From contig CM055893.1 of the NCBI GenBank assembly GCA_029582165.1, positions 25,705,179-25,769,178 on the forward strand: a stretch of DNA of 64,000 nt, in the 5' to 3' direction. Below the pieces are notes generated by a model. It did no database searches and had not been told where the DNA came from. It was given only the letters and a program-made list of their open reading frames with translations. Source of the DNA: Portulaca oleracea. Taxonomy: Eukaryota > Streptophyta > Magnoliopsida > Caryophyllales > Portulacaceae. The translations under genes and the position numbers were made by a program. Below, piece by piece: positions 11,430-21,363 of the stretch. Positions within the stretch are counted from its first letter, which is position 1, and each line of letters begins with the position of its first letter.

Positions 11430-13190
11430 TGTAACGCCCCAACCTTAATCACAAGATTAAGACTATACTTAGAATCCCAAACCTGTGATTAGCGCAGCGG
11501 AACACCTTAGGTCGAGGCATTACCGCCGTCTCCCAAAAGAGACAAGGCAACAACACTAAAGAAACTTCCAAAACCACAAGATAACTTACTAGCTTAAAAA
11601 CCTTCATATATAAAACTTATACAACCTTTGGATAAACTACATTGACAAATAGGTCACCAATTGATTAGAACCCCATAAGTGATTTAATTATGGCCACAAA
11701 AATAGAAATTGAATAGCAACATTCTGTCCAGAAACTTATACTAACAGCCCCTATTGACGACCTCATATCTTTCACTCCCGATATCCGATGAATGCAAACT
11801 TTATATTTCTGGAGAGCCCAAAGAGTGACCTAAAACACTTATGTTTATCACTAAAACCAATAAGATCTCCAAAGGGACGAAAAATGGCCATCAAGTCAGA
11901 CACACACTTAAACGTTCTGGGCAGAACCCAGTTTATATTCCCTCAATGAAAACTCCATATCTCTTAATCCCGTTATCGTATGGACGCATACTATACCTTT
12001 TCGGAAAGCTCAAAGTGTTACCTAAAACTTTTATGTTCAACATTAAAACCAACAAGGACTCCAAATGGCCGAAATTCTCGTGTTTTCCTACTGACTACAC
12101 TCCCCGTCACCAACTGTACACCTTTCACTAACTTGGCCATAACTCGAGTTATACATATCGGAATCTCGAAATTCCAAAGCCGAGAGTTAACTAACATCCT
12201 AGGCTATGGAATTTCTAACAACTGTAACGCCCCAACCTTAATCACAAGATTAAGATTATACTTCAAACATTCATAACACAAATTCGTATGAAATTCTAAA
12301 CCTCAAGCTCTTCTTATAACTCCGCTCTGATACCACAACTGTAACGCCCCCAACTGTAACACCCCAACCTTAATCACAAGATTAAAATCCTACTCAGAAA
12401 CCCAAACCTGTGATTAGCGCAGCTGAACACTTTAGATCGAGGCATTACCGCCGTCCCCAAAAGAGACAAGGCACAACACTAAAGAAACTTCCAAAACCAC
12501 AAGATAACTTACTAGCTTAAAAACCTTCATAAATAAAACTTATACAACCTTTGGATAACCTACATAAACTTAAACATAGCTTAACAACTAAACGACTTCC
12601 AAAAATCCTACTCGCCCTTGCTAACCGGTGATTTCCTTAAAGAACTACCTTGATAGCCCTGAATTACTTTGGAACCGACTTGTCCTTTCCTTGGGAGCTC
12701 GAACCTCCTAAAAACAAAACATTAAAACATTGAAAAAAGTGAGTGGGGAAACACTCAGTACGTAAACCTCCAACACGTAAAACCGTTCGAAAACGGTTTT
12801 AGTGCCGGCATTTAAATTCATTTTGAAAACAAGGGAAGGGGAGTAAAACCAATAACCTGAAATGAAGTACATACATAACATATATGAATAACAATGTAGT
12901 AAAGATAGATGAATAAATATGTGGAACCCTCATGATCAGTGCAAGCACCTCACACACGCGCATGCCCAAATCAATCTAGATTTGGATTGGGTGACCGCTA
13001 AGCGGTCGACACTGGCCAGGTCAAGGCACTCTGATCAGGAGTGCTAAAACATGAGTACATATAAATGATAATATAAGGCGGGTCCACTTTAAAACATAAA
13101 AGATTACATAAAGCATAAAACTTGATAATACATGAATAATGTACGCACCGCCAGGGACTTTATCATCCCAAGGTACGCAAATTGTCCAAC
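11430..13190 (-). repeat. Inverted, internally deleted Tekay/Del-like LTR fragments
   Basis: At least three TGTAACGCCCC or TGTAACACCCC edges (about 11430, 12223, 12356) each begin a run that is the reverse complement of the solo LTR 5179-8693. Examples: the GCGGAACACCTTAGGTCGAGG segment and following sequence, and the segment with CACACACGCGCATGCCCAAA at 12951-12970. The pieces differ by deletions. The last two edges are only about 135 bp apart, flanking a CTCTGATACCACA reverse PBS. Confidence 0.7.
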
Positions 13191-13268
13191 TGTAACACCC
13201 CAACCTTAATCACAGGGTTAAACTCTACTTAGAGAACCTAAGCCCGCGATTAAGGTTGGGGTGTTACA
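13191..13268 (+). repeat. Right 78-bp palindromic terminal repeat
   Basis: Same sequence as the left repeat with a few changes (GCCCGCGATTA instead of GCCCTGTGATTA). It is followed directly by the target duplication GCAGT. Confidence 0.8.
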
Positions 13269-13482
13269 GCAGTCTAAAATCCTAAGTAAAGAGAAGTTTA
13301 AGTTTGGTAACGTATCCCTAGTTGGAAGAGTTAATATCGACTGACTCCTTGTGTATTATCCGCTTTATATCCTGTCATTTACATTTCGTTTTAATACCTA
13401 CATCTTGGTTGCTGCAAGGAGCTTGACTAAAGAGTTTGGTAAAGTGTTGTAGTCTTTGACCCATCTAACGAGTGTTTTCAAT

Positions 13483-13494
13483 TGCTATAAGAGC
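13483..13494 (+). other. Degenerate copia primer-binding site
   Basis: The sequence TTGCTATAAGAGCGGGTCC (13482-13500) resembles TGGTATCAGAGCGGGTCC, the tRNA-iMet primer site of plant copia elements, with three changes. It sits about 45 bp before the gag start region. Confidence 0.5.
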
Positions 13495-13528
13495 GGGTCC
13501 ACAGTTTAAGGCTTAACTACCTTGTGGA

Positions 13529-14568
13529 AAAGGTCATGGAAGCAATGAGACAAGTCAAGGATGATCCTCAAGCACCCCACCATTATTCCAAGGATCAAAT
13601 TTCGCCCATTGTGGAATAAGCTCATGCAAATTCATCTTGGATCAAGATTATGATATGTAGGACATAATTAAGAATGGAGACTTTGACCCTGTGATCAAGG
13701 ATGGAGAAATCACTATACCCAAAGATAGAGCTAATAAATATATTGTCAAGGAAGTTGAAAAGGCAAAGAAAAGTGTTAAAGCCATGCATATTCTGTTTTG
13801 TGGACTTGATTCTACTGAGTTTGAATGTGTTTCTGCCTGTGACACAACCAAACAGGTATGGGATACCTTGGTGACTATGTATGAAGGAACGAGCCAAAGA
13901 TTGACCTTGTCAAGCATTACGAATCCTTCAAGATGAAAAATGGAGAATTTGTAAAGGACATATACAAACGGTTCACTAACATAGTCAACAATCTCAAGTA
14001 CTTGGTGGAAACATACTCCAATGAAGAACAAGTACTTGGACCGAATGTCACTATGATCAAGGAAGCTTAAGCTCAGAAAACTCTCACAATTGGATGATTT
14101 CATTGGAAATATCCTTACTCACGATATACATCTTCAAGAAGAGGATAATGAAAAGGATGAAGTAGCCCGTAAATTCGTCAATGATTCTAATGACAAGTCA
14201 AATGAGGATGTTAAGGACGGGAGCTTGATTATGATAGCAAGGGGCTCATGAAGCTTTGTAAGAAAAGTCATAACTTCTGAGGATCCTCATTCAAACGGGT
14301 CAACCAAAGTGGTAAGGGTTTCTCAAATGATGAAACTAACTCGTTTTCTTGTTTTGGCTGTGGTGATCCAGATCACTCAATCAAAGATTGTCCCTACAAC
14401 AAAAAGAACAAAGAAAAGTGAAATCACAAATCCTTGGTGGCTACTTGGAGTGACAATGATAGTATTAGAAGCGGAAGTGATGATGAAGAGACTGCCAACC
14501 ATAGTCATATAGCAAAAGAACCAAAGATGCCAAGGAAGTTGCTGCAACCAATGATGACTCTTAAAACA
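13529..14568 (+). pseudogene. Ty1/copia gag polyprotein fragment
   Basis: The coat protein of copia elements packages element RNA. The best frame (13691-13936) contains VKAMHILFCGLD and TTKQVWDTLVTMYEGT, typical of the UBN2-type gag domain (A..I...L.......V....TAKE.WD.L...YEG). Downstream frames continue it: FKMKNGEFVKDIYKRF, then KLDDFIGNILTHDIHLQEED. A zinc knuckle, CFGCGDPDHSIKDC (CX2CX4HX4C), lies at 14350-14391. At least three frameshifts or stops break the gene. Homology ends near 14568 where LINE sequence begins. Confidence 0.8.
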
Positions 14569-14723
14569 ACGTGTTATATATAATTATAAGCAAATGCCTC
14601 GTAAAAAGGCTCAGACCTGTTATTGCAGATTTAGTGGGAGATACTCAAGGATCCTTCATTCTAGGAAGGCAAGGTGCAGATCATTGTCTTCTTTTTCCTG
14701 AAATTTTGCCCTTCATGCATAAC
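14569..14723 (+). pseudogene. LINE reverse transcriptase fragment, upstream part
   Basis: The frame reads KCLVKRLRPVIADLVGDTQG, then SFILGRQGADHCLLFPEILP, matching the plant LINE RT start (L..RL.P.L..L....Q.AF..GR...DN....E). It stops at 14723, exactly at the target duplication of the solo LTR, and continues in the same sense at 16444. It joins copia gag sequence on its left, so the 5' half of the LINE is missing here. Confidence 0.8.
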
Positions 14724-16443
14724 TGTAGACACTAGATTTTTTTCAGGTTTTATTAATTGGAACCTTTTATTATCCAGATTAGGACGTAAGTTACGCCGAG
14801 CACTTAGCATACCTCTTCAATTTCCACAAAATATCTTATTCCCTTCTATTTCTAAGCCTCTCGCAAAAAGCCTCTCATTTCCCATCATTTCCACCTCAAA
14901 AACCTTCATTTTCCACCCTTTTTACATACATGTGCTCACCCTTTTCCACATACAAGTGTTCATCTTTTTGAATCCCATTCTTTTTACAATTATCATTGGC
15001 CTTATTTCTTTTTAAAGTACACATCATAAGTTTTCCAACGCCTTTTGAATCGCATCAATCGGAGTATGAATGAAAAAATTATGGTTTTTTGAGGTTGAAT
15101 TGATTTCAGCCTAAGGCCAAACGACCAAAGCCCAGTTTTCAGCCCAAGGCCAAACGACCTATCCACCCTTCCACATCACTAATCTGCACAATCAGTGATC
15201 CATGTATGGGAAAACGCGAGCAAGGCCAAATGACTATCCACCCTGCAACTTCATCAATCTACTCCTTTACTTAGTCAACACCATCCCACGATCCATGCAT
15301 TCACGTAATCACGCCATCCAATGCTCAAGGCCAAACGACCTATATGGAGAAATTTGAGGAGTGAAAGGTGGGATGTGTTTTTTATTACCATCTTCATCCA
15401 TCCCTCACCTCACCTATAAATACTCCCATCATTTCACTATTTAAACCAAGCAAGATGATCCAAGAATAACCCCCCCCCCCAAATTTCTCATCATCCATAC
15501 AATAACAAATTTTTGTTATCACATCGATATCGAAAGAGTTCTGACGTATTAACTTCGGTTTTCTCCTATCCTACCTAACTTTTTGCATGTTGTGTTTAAG
15601 AAAGGTTAGAATGTTCGTTTATCATATTGTAATCATGTAATCCTTTTTCTGTTACGCTTGTACATTTTTGTAAAAAGCTCTTACATTTACATGACATGAA
15701 TATAATATCGTGAAACTTTTCTAAATTTCTCCCTGCTCTCTTTCATTTCAAATCAATTTTAGTAGAGTTTGTGTTTCGAACTGGTGAGTCCGAGAGTTTT
15801 CTAACTCTGGGACTCGTAACCTTACCCCCGGACTTGGAGATTAACTTCGTACGCCCTAGTTTTTCATATGTTTTTAGGTTTGTTGATTTACTTAAAATCA
15901 ACGGGCGACTCCGTTTATCATAACATGCATAATTTAGTTTGTGATTCTTACTTTCTTTTTATTTTACCTAATTAACCTCAAGTATATATAGAAGCATGAG
16001 GGCCTGAAGAACAAAACGTGGGCAGAAACAAAAGTAAGGCCAAACGACTATTGACCTATTTCTAGCCCCTTTTTCACAGAAAAAGGGCAAAAGCAGGAGC
16101 AAGCCCAAAGGACCATAGTCTTGTTTCCAGCACCTTTTCTGGGTCAGTGATCAGAGGATCACTAGCTTGACCTAGATATGGTCGTTTGGCCTACTAGGTC
16201 ATTCCAGTAGACCACCTTGATCCTCCAAGGAACTTTGTTTTGTGATTCCCGGAAAAATATTGAGATTAGTTATTCCAAACCAAAGTGAATGTCCAAAGTG
16301 AATTGACAAGTTTATGATCCCTAAAAATTGAAAGCTTTCTTAAAGAAAAAACATCCTTATTTAAGGATTAAGAAACCTTAGTCTTCTCCCAATCAGACTA
16401 AGTAACACTGTACGAAAACTCATTCGATTGTTTGGGGTCTACA
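14724..16443 (+). mobile_element. Solo LTR, 1.7 kb, TGTAGACACT...GGTCTACA
   Basis: Starts TGTAGACACTAGATTTTT and ends GGGGTCTACA, with a perfect target duplication ATAAC at 14719-14723 and 16444-16448. It interrupts a LINE reverse transcriptase. It shares an internal block (CTCGTAACCTTACCCCCGG, about 15815) with the inverted solo LTR at 9493-10906. The 113-codon frame at 14674-15015 spans the LTR edge and is not a gene. A repeated phrase AAGGCCAAACGACC occurs several times between 15110 and 16060. Confidence 0.9.
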
Positions 16444-17440
16444 ATAACAAAAGATAAAGAGCACAATGTGTAATTATAAAGGTTAACATGAGCAATGCTT
16501 ACGATCGTGTGAGGTGAGATTTTCTTGAGGCCGTTCTTAAGAAGATGAAATTTCTAGATAAATGGGTCTCCTTGTTGATGAAGTGTGTTACATTAGTAAG
16601 ATATTCTATTATCGTTAATGGGATCATACAGAGGATAACTCCGTCTGTCAGACTTGAAACAATATGGCATTTATTTAAAGATTGTCATATTGCGTAGCTT
16701 ATGTGGAGGATAAGTCCATTGGGGTTGAGAGTTGAAAATGCTAATCTAGAGTGTAAGGAATGACTAGTTAATTGGATCAGATACTTAATGAACAAAGATA
16801 CAAATTGGGAATGAGGACATTGTTGAATTTCATCGCTACCCTATGGACATTATGGAAAACAAGAAATAGAGCAAAAATCCAAAAGAAAATATGACCCAAG
16901 AACTGTTGCAATATATCCTCACCACATCTAAGAGAGGTGGTAAAATGGAAAAATCGCTTACACAAAGGAAGAACATTGTGAATATTGAATCAAGAAATGG
17001 GGTACATTGACATGGCTCAACAGGAACTCTGAATACGAGAATATATATTCATCATGGATGGAGCTTGGTAGGAAAAGTCAAGGGATATAGCGGCAACAAT
17101 TTCACAAATTAATGAGGATCCAAGGACCGGAAAATTATGGAAAGTATGAGATTAGAAGTAAACTTTGCAACACAAACTGAATTAAAACTACTCACATGAT
17201 AAAGCAAAACAGTTAGGATGGAATCACGTGATAATTTATACGGGCTCACTGAAAGTAGTATCTAGTATCAATGATCCAGACCAAGTGGATAACATCTACT
17301 ACACCCAGGCAATAGCATGTTAAAAAAACTAGTAACTTATTTTACCAAATGTTGAATACAAAAAGTGACTAGAAATATAGTTAGAAAATCACATAGATTA
17401 GCAAAGCAATTATTGAAACAATGTATGGGTACTGTATGAT
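16444..17440 (+). pseudogene. LINE fragment, downstream part: RT core, then RNase H after a deletion
   Basis: Immediately after the solo LTR the frame continues with MSNAYDRV, the (D)xSKAYDRV motif of LINE RTs, then DFLEAVLKKMKFLDKWVSLL and YSIIVNG. Near 16650 it jumps to ETIWHLFKDCHIA, the zinc-binding domain that follows RT, so about 1 kb including the FADD active site is deleted. From about 17030 fragments of an RNase H domain follow (IFIMDGAW...TQTELKLLTHMIK...). Many stops are present. The 3' end lies near 17440. Confidence 0.8.
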
Positions 17441-17454
17441 CTTGTTTGTTAAAG

Positions 17455-17700
17455 ACCCTGTTTGGCAACCAGTTGGTAGCTGGTAGCTTGTAGCTGTTAG
17501 CTGATAGCTGTTTGAATTAGTTGTTTGAGTTTAACTGTTTGGGTTAGCTGATTGTAGGAAAAATGTTTGGTAAAATAGTTTTTTGTGAAAAACTAATTCA
17601 AAAAGTTATATCAAGTAGCTTTTTGAAAAATAGCTTATTAGGTCCAAAAAATTAAAATAAAAAACTACTTACCAAACACCTCAATTAGTCAAAAAACTAA
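17455..17700. mobile_element. Short hAT-like MITE
   Basis: The left edge GACCCTGTTTGGCAACCAG and the right-side CTTACCAAACACCT are imperfect inverted ends of the kind seen in abundant plant hAT-derived MITEs (CTGTTTGG...CCAAACA). The interior has short repeated words (GGTAGCTGGTAGC, TAGCTGTTAGCTGATAGCTG). No clean 8-bp target duplication was found, so the exact boundaries are uncertain. It abuts the truncated end of element A1. Confidence 0.5.
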
Positions 17701-17722
17701 AAACTATTCAAAAAATTAAAAG

Positions 17723-18184
17723 TCACTTCAAAACCGTCGAAAATGAAAAGACAGGAGAGACACGGACCGTGCCTGGGGTGACACGGACCGTGCCCCCTAT
17801 GACACAGACCGTGCTTCCTATGACATGGACCGTGTCAGGGTACTGCTTGCATTTTCTCACGCTTTGGCCATAGACACGACCCGTGCCCTTCCTGGGGGCA
17901 CCAGTGTCACTGCTTTTTCGGGCCTAGGAGTACTTTGGGCCATTGTTTGGGCCTTGGGCGATCCAACATCTCACTTCTTGGTCCTTTAAGCTCATAACTT
18001 GGATCTAGACTTGATTTTTGGCTCGGTTTACATCGATTCTTCACAAATTCCCTACAAAACTCACCAAACTCCAAACCAAGCATAATATGAGAAATTCGGG
18101 TATAAAATAATATAATCAAATCAAATATTCCCCAAACTCTTATCAAAACAACCAAGTTTTCATATATACAAGAAGTACTTATCA
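17723..18184 (-). repeat. Element A1 3' LTR, truncated to about 462 bp
   Basis: Matches the outer third of the 5' LTR (29456-29917) with few differences. It begins (minus strand) TGATAAGTACTTCTTGTATA at 18184 and stops at the TCACTTCAAAACC point, where the MITE flank begins. The remaining roughly 950 bp of the LTR is absent. Confidence 0.9.
17764..17900 (-). repeat. Palindrome cluster in A1 3' LTR
   Basis: Five spaced copies of CACGGACCGTG-type palindromes (two perfect, then CACAGACCGTG, CATGGACCGTG, CACGACCCGTG), about 20 bp apart. They lie 280-420 nt from the LTR start in element sense. Confidence 0.85.
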
Positions 18185-18223
18185 AAATCCCCCATGCTTA
18201 ATCCTTGCTTGTCCCTAAGCAAG
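18185..18223 (-). promoter_or_regulatory. Polypurine tract and hairpin beside the 3' LTR of A1
   Basis: In element sense: hairpin CTTGCTT-AGGGAC-AAGCAAG (18223-18204), then TAAGCATGGGGGATTT directly against the LTR start TGATAAG. The G-run is the expected primer for plus-strand synthesis. The perfect 7-bp stem is conserved in A2 (41591-41610). Confidence 0.75.
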
Positions 18224-20000
18224 TCCAAACTCAAAAGAAAAGGCAAGGAAAGAAAATAAAAGAAAATGAAAGAAACCGGGACAAAAAGACTCAAAGAACT
18301 CAAAGCAAAAATAAAAAGAAAACTCAAAAGTAAAAATAATAAAACGAAAATCTTATTTAATTACAACTCCTAAGGATGGCATCGATAGGAAATTCAATCA
18401 AACCAATCTAATCTAAAATATACCCCAAGAGTGAAAAAGAAGCCAATTTACACAAGTAAATGGAGACAAATTATTCAAGTATGGTACTCATCAAGTTTAA
18501 CTAATCAACCTTAATCACCGAATGAGATAAGAAGACATATGTTAAGCATGAAACTAGGTATGAATGAAGAGCGAACTCACTTTCTGGGAATGTGGAAACA
18601 CTCCTCTCATGTGTTTAAATATAAAAAATCATTGAAAGTTCGCTCAAACACTCAAACCAAAGCCACAAGCAACCACGTACTTGCTAAGAATCTCAACTCT
18701 CCACCGCAATTTGCAAAGCAACAATGACAATCAAGAGGACTTTCAAGGGTTGTAACGGGGCTAGGGTTAAGGGTAAGGAGTGGATAATATTTGGGAATTG
18801 TGGAGCTAAAAGTCAAAGCTTGAAATTATTTCGCACCAATTCAACATACATACACTCTCACCACTTAAAATCAATCCAAATCAACCCCACAAACAATTGG
18901 AAACTTGCCTCAAAACAAAAGAAACACAATGTCAAACACTTTATTCTTTTTTTCTTCTTTTTTCCGGAATTCTCCGATTTTTTTTCTTTTTTTCACACTT
19001 TTTCTATATTTTTCTGTTTTTTTTATTATTTTTTTTTTGGATAAAACACATACACACAAACAAAGTCACACTTATATACAACTCACTAGGCAAGTTCCAA
19101 CTCTACCCAACAATTTCAATGTACATAATTTGGGGAATCAAATCAATATTTACAACTCAAACAATCCCCATCACAAACCAAACCACCAAAGTAACCATAA
19201 TCAACCCAACTTCATACTCAACACATTTCAAGCAATGGCTTAAGGGTAAGAAATATATAATCGGCCAAGGCTTATAATATAGGTTTAAGAAAAGAAATGG
19301 TCAAGGCAAGAAAGAGGCTAACTACGGATTTTCTGATGTAAACGGGTGGTCAAGGCTTGCGGGTTCAATTCCTAATGCCTCTATCATCTTGTCAATGTAC
19401 AACGCATAGCAATTTCAAGGAGATGCAAAGCAAATGAAGGAAGATGCCACAATGGTGAGTTACTCATGGAAATAAGACTAATAAAAATGATTAGTCTTTT
19501 CTTTAAGGCTTATGTGGACTCACGGGTAGCGGTTAACAATCATTACCCAGTTTGAAAGATATGCATATGCACAACTCATTCTTTAAAATAGTGACAAAGG
19601 TAATCGATCTCACTATCCTAGCACAATTCTCACAACATTTAGCGTCACAACTCATGTCAATTCACAGTCTTTCACAAACGGGCTATACAAGATCAAATCA
19701 AGTCAAAAGAAAACTATCTCGCCAAATCCTATATCAAATAGTCTTTTTTTAATTTTTTTCCTAAAATTTTCTAATTTTTTTCTTTTTTTTTTCAATTTTC
19801 AAAAACTTTTTACAAGACTAAAGAAGAAAATAAGAAAATAAGAAAACGAAAACAACCTACGAAAAGAAGAAATTAAAAACTACAAGAAAATCTAGAATAC
19901 AAACAAAATAAAATCAAAAGAAAAGAAAAAGACTCAAAACAAGTTAAAAATCAAAAATAAAAACGACTCAAAACACACATATCCACAAAAAGTTACACAA
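18224..20000 (-). other. Non-coding tail of A1 between the two G-run modules
   Basis: AT-rich with long poly-T and TTTTC runs near 18945-19040 and 19743-19800. Small frames across it (for example 18897-19277) are low-complexity and have no domain. The same layout recurs in A2 at 41611-43400. Confidence 0.8.
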
Positions 20001-20037
20001 ATCCCCCCATGCTTGAACCGAGCATTGGCCGCAATGC
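20001..20037 (-). promoter_or_regulatory. Second G-run plus hairpin module of A1
   Basis: In element sense: hairpin GCATTG-CGGC-CAATGC (20037-20022), then TTCAAGCATGGGGGGATTTG. The CAAGCATGGGGGGATT core repeats the real polypurine tract at 18185-18200, but lies 1.8 kb inside the element, 56 nt after the third ORF stop. Confidence 0.7.
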
Positions 20038-20092
20038 GAAACATCACCCGAGAAGCAAAGGAAGAAAACACAAAGAGGTCACAAAGAGGTAA

Positions 20093-21363
20093 TCATGGAG
20101 GTGGAGGACGGGGTGGGTTGCATGTATGGTTAAGCTGCCAATCACGAACGGATCGCATCAAGGCAAGCATCTCATCTTGACTGCGCTCAATCCTACCCTG
20201 GGAGTCTCGAAGGGCTTGAAACTCAAGCTCACAATAAATTTGGAGGTCGTTAAGCCTCTCTTCAAGGGTAGGCTCACCATCACCCTCATCACTGTGCTCA
20301 TCACTACTACTGTCACCACTCTCTCCATCCTCTCGGATGGCTAGTGGAGCCTCAAAATCGGGCTGGTTTGGGTCCATGGGCGGGAGAAAGAGGATGTTAG
20401 GGACATGTTGGATGGACACATGATCATGGGGAAGCCGCATCTTCTCATTGTTAGGGTACCGCCACAAAACAGCAGCCCCGTCCAATGTACACATTTTCAT
20501 AGAACAAAAGGTCTTAGCATCCAGAAGCAAAGGGCCACCAACTAAATCTCGCTGATGGCGAGCAGGGTCCTAACCAAAATGTCTCGCTAATACAGTTAGT
20601 AGACCCCCCATAACAATATCCCCCTTCCCCAGGCTAGCATGTCGCTCTAAGTGAAGAGCAAAAAGGGCAGCGGGGTTAACATCAGGTTGGGCATAATACA
20701 TCCCCCACAACACAAAAAATTCAGCCTTAGATGCAACATCCATGCTATCACCACGACCAAACATACCACAGGATAAAATCCGCTGAACAACCCGAAAAGT
20801 CGGATTGCGGATGGCAGTGCATTTAGATTTGTGAGGGTTATAATCAGTCCTAGTAGTAAGGAACTGCCAAAAGGCTTTGGGGTTCCATACATCATCATCA
20901 GGCATCTCTCGCCTCCCTCGATCAGTTATGACAGGCAATTGAAAAATCTCAGCAAATTCAGTCAAAGTGAGGGAATGGGTCTCCTCATCGATGTTAAAGC
21001 TAATCAAACCGTCCCTAGTGGTCAAATTTACTTCGAAGGTGCTAAGCACCTCCAAGGTCGAGTCATGAAGGTAGGTTCTCTCATCCGGGCAAAACGCAAC
21101 AAGCCACATCGATTTAATAACCATTCAACATCAGTTAACATACCAGTCGCAGCCAAGAAGGGTTCATGCATATATCTAGTGGCTACGACTTTCCGCTTGC
21201 TCAAAGCAAGGTAACGGTCATACATTTCACCTTCAAGATTGAATGGATTGTTACCTCGATTAGGCCGTGACGAGCGCGCACCTTTGTCCTTCCCTTTGCC
21301 TCCATTAGCCTTCCGCCTCTTAGAAGACGACTCCTCTTGAACTAGACCTTTACCCCTAGCTAT
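20093..21363 (-). pseudogene. Third ORF (Athila ORF1-like) of A1, broken
   Basis: Homologous along its length to the intact 422-residue protein of A2 (43493-44761). Here the start codon is ATA (21363-21361) instead of ATG. Frameshifts separate three blocks: 21363-21028 (basic N-terminus and RYLALSKRKVVATRYMHEPF), 21124-20570 (with ADE-rich EEFAEIFQLP-like segment and WGMYYAQPDVNPAALF), and 20530-20093 (acidic ESGDSSSDEHSDEGDGEP tail and a C-terminal polyproline). It resembles the plant transposon protein family described from Arabidopsis Athila. Its function is unknown and this copy cannot be made whole from its present frame. Confidence 0.8.

Larger units (their letters stand above)
11180..13268 (+). 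mobile_element. TRIM-like nested element with 79-bp palindromic terminal repeats
   Basis: The unit is bounded by near-identical direct repeats (11180-11258 and 13191-13268) starting TGTAAC and ending GTTACA, and by a perfect target duplication GCAGT (11175-11179 and 13269-13273). A primer-binding-like TGGTATCAGAGC lies 4 bp after the first repeat. The interior has no intact frame; it holds an inverted integrase scrap and inverted pieces of a Tekay/Del-like LTR. This fits a terminal-repeat retrotransposon in miniature, or a chromovirus derivative whose LTRs collapsed to their termini. No clear polypurine tract precedes the right repeat, which is a weakness of the call. Confidence 0.6.
10912..14568 (+). 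mobile_element. Ty1/copia remnant: LTR part, PBS and gag, interrupted by a small nested element
   Basis: Plus-strand order is LTR-like sequence (10912-11174 and 13274-about 13480), a degenerate tRNA-iMet primer site (13483-13494), and a copia-type gag (13529-14568). The nested 11180-13268 element is bounded by GCAGT on both sides and splits the LTR. Protease, integrase and RT are absent; the gag runs straight into an unrelated LINE. The LTR start could not be fixed, so the left boundary is approximate. Confidence 0.6.

Noticed and set aside
11841..12276. Two overlapping frames of about 96-98 codons
   Set aside because: The DNA is an inverted, deleted copy of the solo LTR at 5179-8693, which is non-coding.
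13648..14103. 151-codon minus frame
   Set aside because: It is antisense to a copia gag whose plus frames carry recognisable motifs and a zinc knuckle.
17764..17900. CRISPR-like array of spaced repeats
   Set aside because: The repeats are 11-14 bp, degenerate, irregularly spaced and lie inside LTRs of a plant retroelement.
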